Below are positions 1 through 7,512 of a stretch of 7,698 nt of DNA, one piece after another. Both the position numbers and the translations under genes were made by a program. This stretch comes from Saprospirales bacterium. Lineage in GTDB: Bacteria; Bacteroidota; Bacteroidia; Chitinophagales; Saprospiraceae. A model generated the notes under the pieces. The model made no database searches, was not told the origin of the DNA, and was given only the letters and a program-made list of their open reading frames with translations. The stretch spans positions 1 through 7,698 of the forward strand of contig DLXL01000251.1 of assembly GCA_003448025.1 (NCBI GenBank). Direction: 5' to 3'. Numbering within the stretch: the stretch's first letter is position 1; every line of letters starts with the position of its first letter.

Positions 1-3000
1 AATATTCACTTGTACATCCAGCACCTGTCCGGCAAGGTTGTGCTCAAACTGAAAGTAAGTGTTGGTCGTAAAAGGATTTGGATAGTTCAAAACGTGCGCT
101 AAAGCTGCTTTTCCACCCTCTGCAACCACAAACTCGGTATATCCCTCTCCTGAATTATTGGCCACATCCCATCCTTTTACCTGAAGGGTATGACGGCCTT
201 CGGCAAGGTTTCGTAAAGGATAAATGGCCTGACCTTTGCGGGCATCTCCTTGAGCACTTTCATAGAACTCATTGAGAATCAATGTTTCCAATACATTCCC
301 ATCCAACACGGCTGTTAAATCATGCCCAATACTGGTGCCCGTAACATTCATCCCGAAATCATCCGTACACTTAACCAATACTTTTGGGTTATTGTCTGTA
401 ATGCCACCAAAAGCAAAAGCATCTGTATTTAGAAAAGCCTGTACGTTTGGAGGTGTGTCATCTTGTACCAGTCCGGAATTACCTCCAATAATGATACTCT
501 CGTCTGCACCTGCAGCGTCTAAAGGTGTTCCATTTTCAGCGTAATAGCTGATTTTGCCCTTTCCAAAGGTATAGTTGATGTCTTTCGGTACTACAAAATT
601 AACCTTAAACGCACCATTGCTTACCTGAGCACTGCCCTTGAACAGAATATTTCGTTGTACTTTGAAATTTCGAATCTGGCTGCCGGGATCCTGACCAAGG
701 GTTTGTAGTGTCTGAGATTTATCAAAAACCGTGACAAAAACCCGGCCATTGAAGTCATTCAGCAAATTACCGTTAATATCAGTCACAATTCCTTCCAGTT
801 CCACTGGCATCAATGCCTTCAAAGTGTCTGGTTGACTCTGATTGATGGGCTCCCCATTAATTTTAGTGGTAGAAACACGATGTTCCGGGAAAGCCAGCAG
901 CATGGTTGGATCACCAAGAAGGGTAAAACGGCGTGCATTGCGCACATCACTGGTAAGTGCGTTTTTGGCATCCTTTAAAACCTCACCGATACTGTGATAT
1001 TGGCCATCGACTCTTTGGAAGATAAAATCCTGTACGGCATCCGTAAGATCCTCATTACCAGCAATATATACAGATCGAACAGTAGTATACAAGGCAATAG
1101 CACCTGAATTGATCTTCAAAAAGGCCTGTTCCCCACCGGTTAGTGTGGTATAATCATCATATCCACCAAAAGTACAAGTAGCAGTAATTACCAGCGGGTA
1201 ACGATTGGGGTTATCCCAGCCGGCTATGTCGTTATTATCCACTACGCGTTCCTGGGACAAGCCTCTGGGGCCGCCATGACCAATGTAATTGGTGATCAGC
1301 ATGCCCTTAAACATTTCCGAATTGATAGCCGCTTTGGCATCAGGAAAACGCTGTCCGGCGGAAGTAGCAACTTGCTGATAAGCATCAAAATAGATCTTAC
1401 TGATGTTGAACCAGGATTCAGCTGCTCCATTTTCATTGGCCAGCTTATCCGCCTGGTCAATATGGGCATTACCGTCCTCGTCGTCTGCTATATACAACGA
1501 CCGCAAACGCCAGTCTCCAAGCGTAACCGGATCTTTATCGTAAGCAATGAGCTTATTGACGATATTCCGGGCATCATCCAGGGTATTACATACAAACCGG
1601 CCAACGGCAATGTCTAAAGCACCTGTCAATGTACCACTTTCTCCCGGGCTTAGCAGGGCAAAAAAGTCGTCGGAAGGAAAAGCGTCAATTGGACTGAAAG
1701 ATTCTGCTGTTTCAAAAGCAGGAATAAAGTCCTTGTTCTCTTCACTATTGGTATTGTTTTTTGGGTCGAAAGAAGCATCGCCGAAAAGCAACAGTGAGTG
1801 AAATTTATCGGGATTTCGTTCCAGCAACATCCGGGCGAAATCGCGGATGGCTGTTGGATCTTTTGCACCGGAAGAAAACTCATTATACAACTGGAGCACA
1901 TTGACCGTCACAACATCCAGATTTGAATGTTCTCGGCGGTGGGTTGCAAATCGCTCTACCTCCGCTTGAAATTCAGGATGATAGATCACTGCAAAGTGCA
2001 CATTATCTATGCCATGCAGGTTCTGATTTGCAATCTTTCCGGCTGTTTTTTCCGGTTTTGGAAAACTTCCGGCATCCGTAAAAGCTACAAAGTTGCGAAG
2101 CGTACCATCGGTAGCGCTACCAAATTCTACCACGGATCCGTTTTGCGTTTTTTGTTGGAGCTGTGGCGTTTGAGGGTTGGTTACATCCCAGACAGTGGCA
2201 TTGCCGGTTACGCCGGAAATGCGGAAGGTAGCTGCAGGCTGTGCCAGGGTTTGCAAATCGCGAAATTCCAGTACCGGACCGGCCATTTTCAATTGCCGGC
2301 GAGCGTTGATCTCTATGTAATCCAGCCAGCCTTCGCTTTGTGCGCTCACTTCCGGGTATAGGACCCGAACTTTAAAGGCATCTTCGCTGGGTTGAAAAGT
2401 GCCTGTAATGGCGGCATTGGAGGCAAAACTGGCGTCGTTATTGGATACCGACACACCAGATAGCGTTTTTGAGAAGCTACTGCCGGCAACTTCAAACCGA
2501 ACGGTTTGGCTTACACTGCTTCTTCCGGCAAATTCGGCTCGGATGCGGGCATTACTTCCGGCAACCAGATTAGGAAAACTAAAATCAAAAGACTGGTCCC
2601 GTGATTGATAGAAATAACTTCCAAACCAGCGTTTTCCGGAACCTTGAGAAGTAGCGTTAAAGTTCAGGAGATTGGTTTTTTCTTCCTCCAGTCGTTGATA
2701 ATCATCAAACTCTTCCGTTACGTAAGAAGCTGAAACACTGGGTTTATCCCCAATGCGCAACCCAAAACCATCGCCGGTTTTGATAAAATACCAGGCATTC
2801 AGGTCGTAAAGGTTCAGGCGTACCGTTAGCTCAGGGTCCGTTGGATGCGGACGGTGGATCCACGGACGCGGGCCCACGGCGTAAAAAAGAATATAATCGC
2901 CGGTATTAAACTTTCCATCCTCTTCACCAACCACCTGAATGGCGTTTTCCATAAGGTCGTCCGGTCGTGGATCGCTGTTTTTTTCAGCGAGCATATAGCC

Positions 3001-3645
3001 TCCATTGCCATACAGGCGTATGCTGCGGGGGTCGATGTTATCCAGATCAGAGATACCTAACTCATTTTTTAGAAATGCGTAATCCAGTTTGTAAATGCCG
3101 TTTTGCGCTACTCCAAACTTGTACACATTTCCGGAATTCAGCACTGAGGTGTACGTAAATCCATCCCGGTCCAGAGCCGGGGTAGGAGGTACTGGTTTAG
3201 GCGTGATTTGAACATTAAGGGTAAAACTTTTGATTCTTTCAAAACTGCTGCCGTTTTTCCGAATGGGAATGAATTTCACCCGGCCGAAATAACGATTGCG
3301 CTCATGTTCCACCATAGTATTGAGCACCACATCAGCGTTCAAAAAGGCATCATCCGGGGAAGATTTTTTAGGAAATGTTTCCCATTGGACGGCCACCAGT
3401 TCTGCCTGTAAATCGGATGGGCTGTTGAGTGGAAAACGTTCGGAATATACGGGTAGTGACCGGGCCTCATCTCCAAAAGAGCAACCGTCGAATTTCCAAA
3501 CCTCCATAGTGGTTCCATCGGCCAGAATATAGGTTGTGGCCTTGTTCATCCACTGGATTTGACGTTCCACGGGGAACGTACCCTGAGCTGGAAGCGTATA
3601 GGTTAAAAAAGGCGCTAGAAAAAGGAGTAAGTGTCGATTTTTCAT
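1..3645 (-). CDS. porU: Type IX secretion system sortase PorU, gingipain-family (C25) cysteine peptidase; 3' end cut by window edge
   Basis: PorU is the surface sortase of the type IX secretion system. In studied species it removes the C-terminal signal of exported cargo and joins cargo to anionic lipopolysaccharide, working in an outer-membrane complex with PorV. I read one open frame of 1215 codons without a stop, starting at ATG 3645-3643. Residues 1-21 form a signal peptide (MKNRHLLLFLAPF, then an LPAQG-type end). An N-terminal beta-rich part follows, with the family-like stretch NSGNVYKFGV...YKLDY near residue 171 and FYAVGPRPW near 262. The caspase-like peptidase domain spans about 545-925: FGDASFDPKNN (Asp623), FPSDDFF (Asp659-660), the catalytic His790 in NYIGHGGPRG, the catalytic Cys824 in ITATCTFGGYDD, and a closing LGDPTMLLAF. 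The His-Cys spacing of 34 resembles gingipains. A PNPF motif at 1189-1192 opens the C-terminal FlgD/CTD-like module, which runs off the edge. Only a short tail seems missing, since PorU proteins are usually about 1100-1300 residues. Confidence 0.95.
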   Translation of the reverse strand, partial: MKNRHLLLFLAPFLTYTLPAQGTFPVERQIQWMNKATTYILADGTTMEVWKFDGCSFGDEARSLPVYSERFPLNSPSDLQAELVAVQWETFPKKSSPDDAFLNADVVLNTMVEHERNRYFGRVKFIPIRKNGSSFERIKSFTLNVQITPKPVPPTPALDRDGFTYTSVLNSGNVYKFGVAQNGIYKLDYAFLKNELGISDLDNIDPRSIRLYGNGGYMLAEKNSDPRPDDLMENAIQVVGEEDGKFNTGDYILFYAVGPRPWIHRPHPTDPELTVRLNLYDLNAWYFIKTGDGFGLRIGDKPSVSASYVTEEFDDYQRLEEEKTNLLNFNATSQGSGKRWFGSYFYQSRDQSFDFSFPNLVAGSNARIRAEFAGRSSVSQTVRFEVAGSSFSKTLSGVSVSNNDASFASNAAITGTFQPSEDAFKVRVLYPEVSAQSEGWLDYIEINARRQLKMAGPVLEFRDLQTLAQPAATFRISGVTGNATVWDVTNPQTPQLQQKTQNGSVVEFGSATDGTLRNFVAFTDAGSFPKPEKTAGKIANQNLHGIDNVHFAVIYHPEFQAEVERFATHRREHSNLDVVTVNVLQLYNEFSSGAKDPTAIRDFARMLLERNPDKFHSLLLFGDASFDPKNNTNSEENKDFIPAFETAESFSPIDAFPSDDFFALLSPGESGTLTGALDIAVGRFVCNTLDDARNIVNKLIAYDKDPVTLGDWRLRSLYIADDEDGNAHIDQADKLANENGAAESWFNISKIYFDAYQQVATSAGQRFPDAKAAINSEMFKGMLITNYIGHGGPRGLSQERVVDNNDIAGWDNPNRYPLVITATCTFGGYDDYTTLTGGEQAFLKINSGAIALYTTVRSVYIAGNEDLTDAVQDFIFQRVDGQYHSIGEVLKDAKNALTSDVRNARRFTLLGDPTMLLAFPEHRVSTTKINGEPINQSQPDTLKALMPVELEGIVTDINGNLLNDFNGRVFVTVFDKSQTLQTLGQDPGSQIRNFKVQRNILFKGSAQVSNGAFKVNFVVPKDINYTFGKGKISYYAENGTPLDAAGADESIIIGGNSGLVQDDTPPNVQAFLNTDAFAFGGITDNNPKVLVKCTDDFGMNVTGTSIGHDLTAVLDGNVLETLILNEFYESAQGDARKGQAIYPLRNLAEGRHTLQVKGWDVANNSGEGYTEFVVAEGGKAALAHVLNYPNPFTTNTYFQFEHNLAGQVLDVQVNI

Positions 3646-3682
3646 GATCAAAACCAGTTTTTATCGGTGCAGAGGAATGGCG

Positions 3683-3713
3683 CAAAGGATGGCTGGCGGG
3701 TTGCCTGTGTAAA
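3683..3713 (-). promoter_or_regulatory. Possible Bacteroidota-type promoter for porU
   Basis: On the minus strand the octamer ATCCTTTG (complement of 3683-3690), followed by CGCC, resembles the -7 element TAnnTTTG of Bacteroidota, although the leading TA is missing. About 19 bases upstream lies TTTA (near 3710-3713), close to the -33 TTTG box. The inferred leader to the porU ATG at 3645 is about 30-35 bases. This is motif matching by eye only. Confidence 0.25.
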
Positions 3714-3726
3714 TTCTGTTTCTTTG
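3701..3726 (+). promoter_or_regulatory. Possible Bacteroidota-type promoter for the lipoprotein gene
   Basis: TTTCTTTG at 3719-3726, followed by TGCC, resembles the Bacteroidota -7 element TAnnTTTG. A TTG at 3701-3703 could serve as the -33 box, but the gap of 15 bases is shorter than usual. The leader to the GTG start at 3743 would be only about 10 bases. It lies back to back with the putative porU promoter inside the same 97-bp intergenic region, so the two upstream boxes overlap. Confidence 0.3.
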
Positions 3727-3742
3727 TGCCAAAATTATTCAC

Positions 3743-4492
3743 GTGCCTACATTTTCGAGCTTTCTTTGGTCGTTAGGCTTATGCATTCTGTTTGCATGCA
3801 GCAATGGGAGCAAACGCGATATTAGTGCATATTACTATCCAGTAAAAGACCTTAAAGGAGGAAAAGTTTATGAGTATGTTGTTTCGCAAAACGATTCCGT
3901 AATGCCTGAATACTGGTATTACCGCACTTTTGTGCGTGATAGTGGCCTTTTTCTGGTTGGAACCTATTATGATCATCGTTTTCAGATCGGCCAGATCATC
4001 CGTGAAAAAATCACAAAAAGTGGTGCTTTGGCCAAAGAATGTCATTTGTATGAAGCAGATCCCAACCCGGAAACAGAGGGCGGGCGAATACACACCAAAA
4101 CATTGATTCTGGCCGCCAACAAATTTCCCTATGCCGTAACGGACTCCTTAGGGGTTTTTGTCTTCAAATTGCAATTTAATCCACCGGATGATACAGAGTC
4201 TACCTTTGTTGTGGAGCGAAGCCGCCGTTTTTTAGGAGACGGACCGAATTTTGAGTACGACGGTAAAAAATTTCCTTGTATCCGGTTTGCCTTAAAGGAA
4301 ACCATTGGTAATGCCGGGGCGGGTATTGATCCGGTTGAAAGCAGTGGGGAAGAATGGTATGCCAAAGGGCTGGGTTTGGTATACTACCGGAAAGTATATG
4401 GATCGGGCGATTTTAAAGTTGAAGCCCGTCTTACGGATATTTTTACGATGGCAGAACTCGAACAGCGGGCAACCGCTGTATTTGGGGAATAG
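3743..4492 (+). CDS. Uncharacterised outer-membrane-type lipoprotein, 249 residues
   Basis: I do not recognise this protein by name. The start is GTG at 3743. The frame is open only back to a TAA at 3710-3712, and no ATG lies between, so GTG is the best start. Residues 1-18 form a signal peptide (FSSFLWSLGLCILFA) ending in a lipobox, LFAC, with Cys19 as the likely lipidated residue. Lipid anchoring at the outer membrane, facing the periplasm or the surface, is inferred. The mature part is about 230 residues, rich in aromatic and alternating hydrophobic residues that suggest beta sheet (KVYEYVV, EYWYYRTFV, LFLVGTYYD). Near the C-terminus EEWYAKGLGLVYYRKVYG resembles the 'G-x-G-L-V' strand of DUF3108/LolA-like beta-sheet proteins, but that is only a loose resemblance. 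A short helix-like tail (TMAELEQRATAVFGE) ends it. It is divergent from porU and lies 131 bp upstream of sprE on the same strand, so a role near the type IX machinery is possible but unproven. Confidence 0.85.
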   Translation: MPTFSSFLWSLGLCILFACSNGSKRDISAYYYPVKDLKGGKVYEYVVSQNDSVMPEYWYYRTFVRDSGLFLVGTYYDHRFQIGQIIREKITKSGALAKECHLYEADPNPETEGGRIHTKTLILAANKFPYAVTDSLGVFVFKLQFNPPDDTESTFVVERSRRFLGDGPNFEYDGKKFPCIRFALKETIGNAGAGIDPVESSGEEWYAKGLGLVYYRKVYGSGDFKVEARLTDIFTMAELEQRATAVFGE

Positions 4493-4623
4493 TTTTTGTA
4501 GTATTTCCATTTTTCGGGCAACCCAAACACCAAAAAAAACACCATTTTAAAGCCCAAAATAGAGGGTAGCGGCGGTTTTGCCGGTCTTTTTTGAATCCAA
4601 ACCTGCTTTTTAAGAATATTGAC
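4493..4623 (+). other. Intergenic gap between the lipoprotein gene and sprE
   Basis: This AT-rich spacer of 131 bases holds a weak hairpin (annotated separately) and two copies of ACACCA separated by an A-rich run near 4525-4545. I found no convincing TAnnTTTG promoter and no Shine-Dalgarno sequence before the sprE ATG, where the sequence is A/T-rich (TTAAGAATATTGAC). Whether sprE has its own promoter or is read through from the lipoprotein gene cannot be decided from this sequence. Confidence 0.5.
4570..4592 (+). terminator. Weak possible intrinsic terminator after the lipoprotein gene
   Basis: CGGC at 4570-4573 pairs with GCCG at 4580-4583 around a six-base loop (GGTTTT). The bases GTC and a run of six T (4587-4592) follow. 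A four-base-pair stem is short for a terminator, so this may be an attenuating hairpin or chance. Confidence 0.2.
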
Positions 4624-7512
4624 ATGAAAAATATGTGGAAAATAGCCCTACCGGCTGTTGTGCTGCTGTGCATGATATTTGTCACAGCTTGTGTTACAAC
4701 CAAGAAAAAAGGGCAGGAAACCAGTAAAGGCAAGAAGGCTTACCACTCTTTCACCAATAAGTACAATTATTGGTTCAATGCCGATGAACTGTTCCGGCTT
4801 ACCACGGATAAACTGGAGGAACAGCATAAAGACAATTACAGTCAAATTCTTGAGATCTACCCCGAGGCCGCCGCTGATCCAACCGGTGTACGCGCCGATC
4901 TGGATAAAGTGATCCAAAAATCAGCAAAAGGCATCTCTCTGCACCGCCCGGGTACCTGGACCGACGATAACTACGGTCTTATGGGGAAAGCACAATTCCT
5001 GAAACGAGATTTTGAAACAGCTGAGGCTACCTACAAATTTATTAAAGAGGAACAGGATCCCCAACGTAGCTCCAAATCCAAGCTGAAGTCTAAAAAATCT
5101 TCGAAACAAAAAACCTCGGACCGCAAAAAAGCAGCGGCTAAAAAGAAAAAAGAAGCAGCGGCCAAAAAGAAAGCGGCTGCGAAAGAGCGCAAGAAAAAAG
5201 CAGCAGCCAAAAAGAAAGCAGCCAAAAACAAGAAAAAAGGCGGCAAGAGTACGCCAAAAGCAACAGATACTAAAAAACCTGCTGAAGCACCAAAACCAAA
5301 AGACAGCGAAGAGCTTAAACTTTCAGGGGCCAATCCTTATGACCAGCCAATGGGTCGGACGCATGATTTTCCTTCTGCAATGATCTGGTATGGCCGTACC
5401 CTGACCGAGCGCGATAAGTACGATGAAGCAGAATTTTTGTTCCGGGAACTTTGGGAGAACCGATATTTCCCTAAATCACTGCATGATGAACTGGCTACTG
5501 CAGAAGCTCGACTGCTGATTAAACAAAAAAAGTACGAGCTGGCAATTGAGCCCTTATCTAAGGCGGTTGAACTCACCACCAGTAAAAAACGCCGGGCGCG
5601 ACTTTCCTATATTCTTGCACAGTTGCACGAACGTTCCGGAAGGTACCAGGATGCCTATGCTGCATATGAAAAAGTACTGGACAGCAAACCAGCCTACGAG
5701 ATGGAATTCAATGCCAGAATGCAACAAAATGCAGCTGGTTGGGCCAATGGCAAAACCAATAGTGATGCAGCACTCAAAAATTATGAGCGAATGGCCTCCG
5801 ATGTCAAAAATCAGGAATATCGGGATCAGTTATATTTTTCCATGGCCACTATTGCCCTCAAGGATGGTAATAAAAAGGACGGCATAAGCTACCTGCGCAA
5901 ATCCCTGTCATACAATAAAAACAACACCGCCCAACGTGCGGAAGCCTACCTGAAGCTTGCCGATCTATACTTTGAAGACGAACAGTTTGTGCAGGCTAAA
6001 GCATATTACGATAGTACCCTTACCGTATTACCGGCAGACGATATACGGCACAAGCGTGCTACAGAATATGCCGCAAACCTCAAGGATATTGCCCGTCTGA
6101 TCCAAACTATTGCAGCCAATGACAGTATTGTCCGGGTTTTTAATATGAGCGACGACGAGCGCAAAGATCTGGCTAAGGCAATTAAAAAACAACGGGAGGC
6201 AGAGGAGGCAGCAGCCATTCGTAACGCAGCCAATCAACCCGCCGGACCGGCAAAAGCCCCGGCGCCGGTTGCAGGAGCCAAACAAACTACCTTTTATTTT
6301 TACAACGAAACCTTCCTTAAAAAAGGCCGTAAAGACTTTAGCCGAAACTGGGGTGAACGCAAACTGGATGATAACTGGCGCCGGAGTAATCGCGTGGCGG
6401 CTGGTGGGCCAGATGATGCTTTGGGAGCAGATAGTACCAAGAACAACGCTGTGGCAGATGCCGAGTTAAAGGATATTTTTTCCAACATTCCAAAATCTAT
6501 GGAAGAATTATCGGTATTACACATGGCTACCTATGAAGCGATGTATCAGCTGGGTACCTTATATCGGGATCGATTGCAGAATAATGTGCGCTGTACCGGT
6601 ACACTAGAGGAACTTCAAACCCGATACCCGGACACGGCTCGGTATGAAAAAGAAACCTGGTATTATTGTTATTTGGCTTTCAATGACCTGAAAAACCAGG
6701 AAAGAGCACAGTTTTATTATGATAAGCTGATTGAAAAATACCCCAAAAGCGCCTACGCACGCACACTCACAGATCCCAATTTCCTGAATGCAACCAAGGA
6801 GCGTGAGCGTGATCTGAATAAGTATTATGAAGAAACCTACACCCTTTTTCAAAAGGGCGGGTACAAAGAGGCTTACACCAGATGTGAAGAAGCGCCTAAA
6901 AAATTTGGCTCTCAAAACCCTTTGGTGGCCAAGTTTGCGCTGTTGAGTGCATTGTGTACCGGAAGCCTGAGTGGAAACGACGCATATTGTGCTGCTCTGG
7001 GCCAGGTTATCAAGCAGTATCCGGATCAGCCGGAGGCTACCCGGGCCCGGGAAATTGCCCGCGTACTTTCCTGTAAAGGATTTGAAGTAGATGAAAAGAA
7101 GAAAACAGATACTCCCATCGATGATGCATTTACCCTGGAGGACGATAAACTGCACTACTTCATTATCGCTCTGACGGGCGACAACTTCCGTTTGGATGAA
7201 GTGAAGGCAGCGGTAACGGATTATAACAGTGAATTCCACAAGGTAGAACAACTGCGTATTTCCAATATTTTCCTTGGAACGGATACCAACACGCCTATCG
7301 TGGTAATCCGGAAATTTGACAACAAGGAGCAGGCGATGAGGTATTACAACGAGGTGAAAAGTCAGAAAGATTTTTTGGGTGAAACAGCAAAAAAAACCTA
7401 TAATAAGGAGATGTTTGCCGTAACTCAGGAAAACTACCGGCGAATTTTAAAAAACAAAACCCTTAACGGATACCGGGAGTTTTACGAGGAAAACTATTTG
7501 AAAAAGAAATAG
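4624..7512 (+). CDS. sprE: Type IX secretion system periplasmic lipoprotein SprE/PorW, TPR protein
   Basis: SprE (PorW in Porphyromonas) is an essential type IX secretion and gliding lipoprotein. Family studies place it in the periplasm, linking the PorK/PorN ring to the outer-membrane translocon. I chose ATG 4624 (962 residues) over the upstream TTG 4591, because it gives a compact signal peptide, MKNMWKIALPAVVLLCMIF, with lipobox VTAC and lipidated Cys23. Family-like blocks follow: YHSFTNKYNYWFNADELF (40-57) and KDNYSQILEIYP (69-80). A TPR-like helix pair lies at about 116-143, then a Lys/Ala-rich insert (about 148-227). TPR-like units resume at about 253-287, 288-318, 323-356, 402-433 and 438-470. 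After an Ala/Pro linker comes the characteristic FYFYN (557-561) with WGERKLDDNWR (576-586), then more helical repeats. The C-terminal domain starts at HYFIIAL (about 844), an alpha/beta, SPOR-like fold, and the end reads LNGYREFYEENYLKKK. The stop codon touches the truA start. Confidence 0.93.
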   Translation: MKNMWKIALPAVVLLCMIFVTACVTTKKKGQETSKGKKAYHSFTNKYNYWFNADELFRLTTDKLEEQHKDNYSQILEIYPEAAADPTGVRADLDKVIQKSAKGISLHRPGTWTDDNYGLMGKAQFLKRDFETAEATYKFIKEEQDPQRSSKSKLKSKKSSKQKTSDRKKAAAKKKKEAAAKKKAAAKERKKKAAAKKKAAKNKKKGGKSTPKATDTKKPAEAPKPKDSEELKLSGANPYDQPMGRTHDFPSAMIWYGRTLTERDKYDEAEFLFRELWENRYFPKSLHDELATAEARLLIKQKKYELAIEPLSKAVELTTSKKRRARLSYILAQLHERSGRYQDAYAAYEKVLDSKPAYEMEFNARMQQNAAGWANGKTNSDAALKNYERMASDVKNQEYRDQLYFSMATIALKDGNKKDGISYLRKSLSYNKNNTAQRAEAYLKLADLYFEDEQFVQAKAYYDSTLTVLPADDIRHKRATEYAANLKDIARLIQTIAANDSIVRVFNMSDDERKDLAKAIKKQREAEEAAAIRNAANQPAGPAKAPAPVAGAKQTTFYFYNETFLKKGRKDFSRNWGERKLDDNWRRSNRVAAGGPDDALGADSTKNNAVADAELKDIFSNIPKSMEELSVLHMATYEAMYQLGTLYRDRLQNNVRCTGTLEELQTRYPDTARYEKETWYYCYLAFNDLKNQERAQFYYDKLIEKYPKSAYARTLTDPNFLNATKERERDLNKYYEETYTLFQKGGYKEAYTRCEEAPKKFGSQNPLVAKFALLSALCTGSLSGNDAYCAALGQVIKQYPDQPEATRAREIARVLSCKGFEVDEKKKTDTPIDDAFTLEDDKLHYFIIALTGDNFRLDEVKAAVTDYNSEFHKVEQLRISNIFLGTDTNTPIVVIRKFDNKEQAMRYYNEVKSQKDFLGETAKKTYNKEMFAVTQENYRRILKNKTLNGYREFYEENYLKKK
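5065..5304 (+). other. Lys/Ala-rich low-complexity insert within SprE
   Basis: This stretch encodes about residues 148-227 of SprE. In the core, residues 167-208, I count 21 Lys, 2 Arg and 14 Ala among 42 residues, arranged as blocks of AAA and KKK. The flanks are Ser/Lys-rich before it and Pro/Lys/Thr-rich after it. It resembles the tails of histone H1-like proteins. Its position between TPR-like units suggests a flexible or extended, strongly basic helical linker in the periplasm, possibly touching peptidoglycan or acidic partners; that function is inference. Confidence 0.85.
5131..5217 (+). repeat. Three near-identical in-frame 18-bp repeats encoding AAAKKK
   Basis: Units at 5131-5148, 5155-5172 and 5200-5217 share the pattern GCAGCRGCYAAAAAGAAA and differ at only one or two positions. 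All are in the sprE frame and encode residues 170-175, 178-183 and 193-198. A degenerate fourth block (AAAGCGGCTGCGAAA) lies at about 5170-5184. The spacers of 6 and 27 bases are also multiples of three, so gain or loss of a unit would keep the frame. Confidence 0.75.

Noticed and set aside
1927..2361. 144-codon plus-strand frame
   Set aside because: It overlaps the continuous porU frame, which has recognisable motifs and no interruption. The plus-strand protein has no recognisable features.
2854..2863. 10-bp palindrome GTGGATCCAC
   Set aside because: It is inside porU and encodes part of the PRPWIHRP stretch. It is a single isolated occurrence with no sign of being an operator.
5031..5333. 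Minus-strand frame rich in Phe, Leu and Ala that looks like a membrane protein
   Set aside because: It is the complement of the Lys/Ala tract in sprE: Lys codons read as Phe/Leu on the other strand. The hydrophobic look is an artefact.
7040..7051. Perfect 12-bp palindrome CCCGGGCCCGGG
   Set aside because: It is inside sprE and encodes ordinary residues (T-R-A-R-E). There is no second copy and no spacer architecture, so chance is the simplest explanation.
6604..7251. 215-codon open frame on the minus strand
   Set aside because: It lies wholly inside sprE on the opposite strand. The sprE frame carries clear family motifs on both sides, so this is an antisense shadow.
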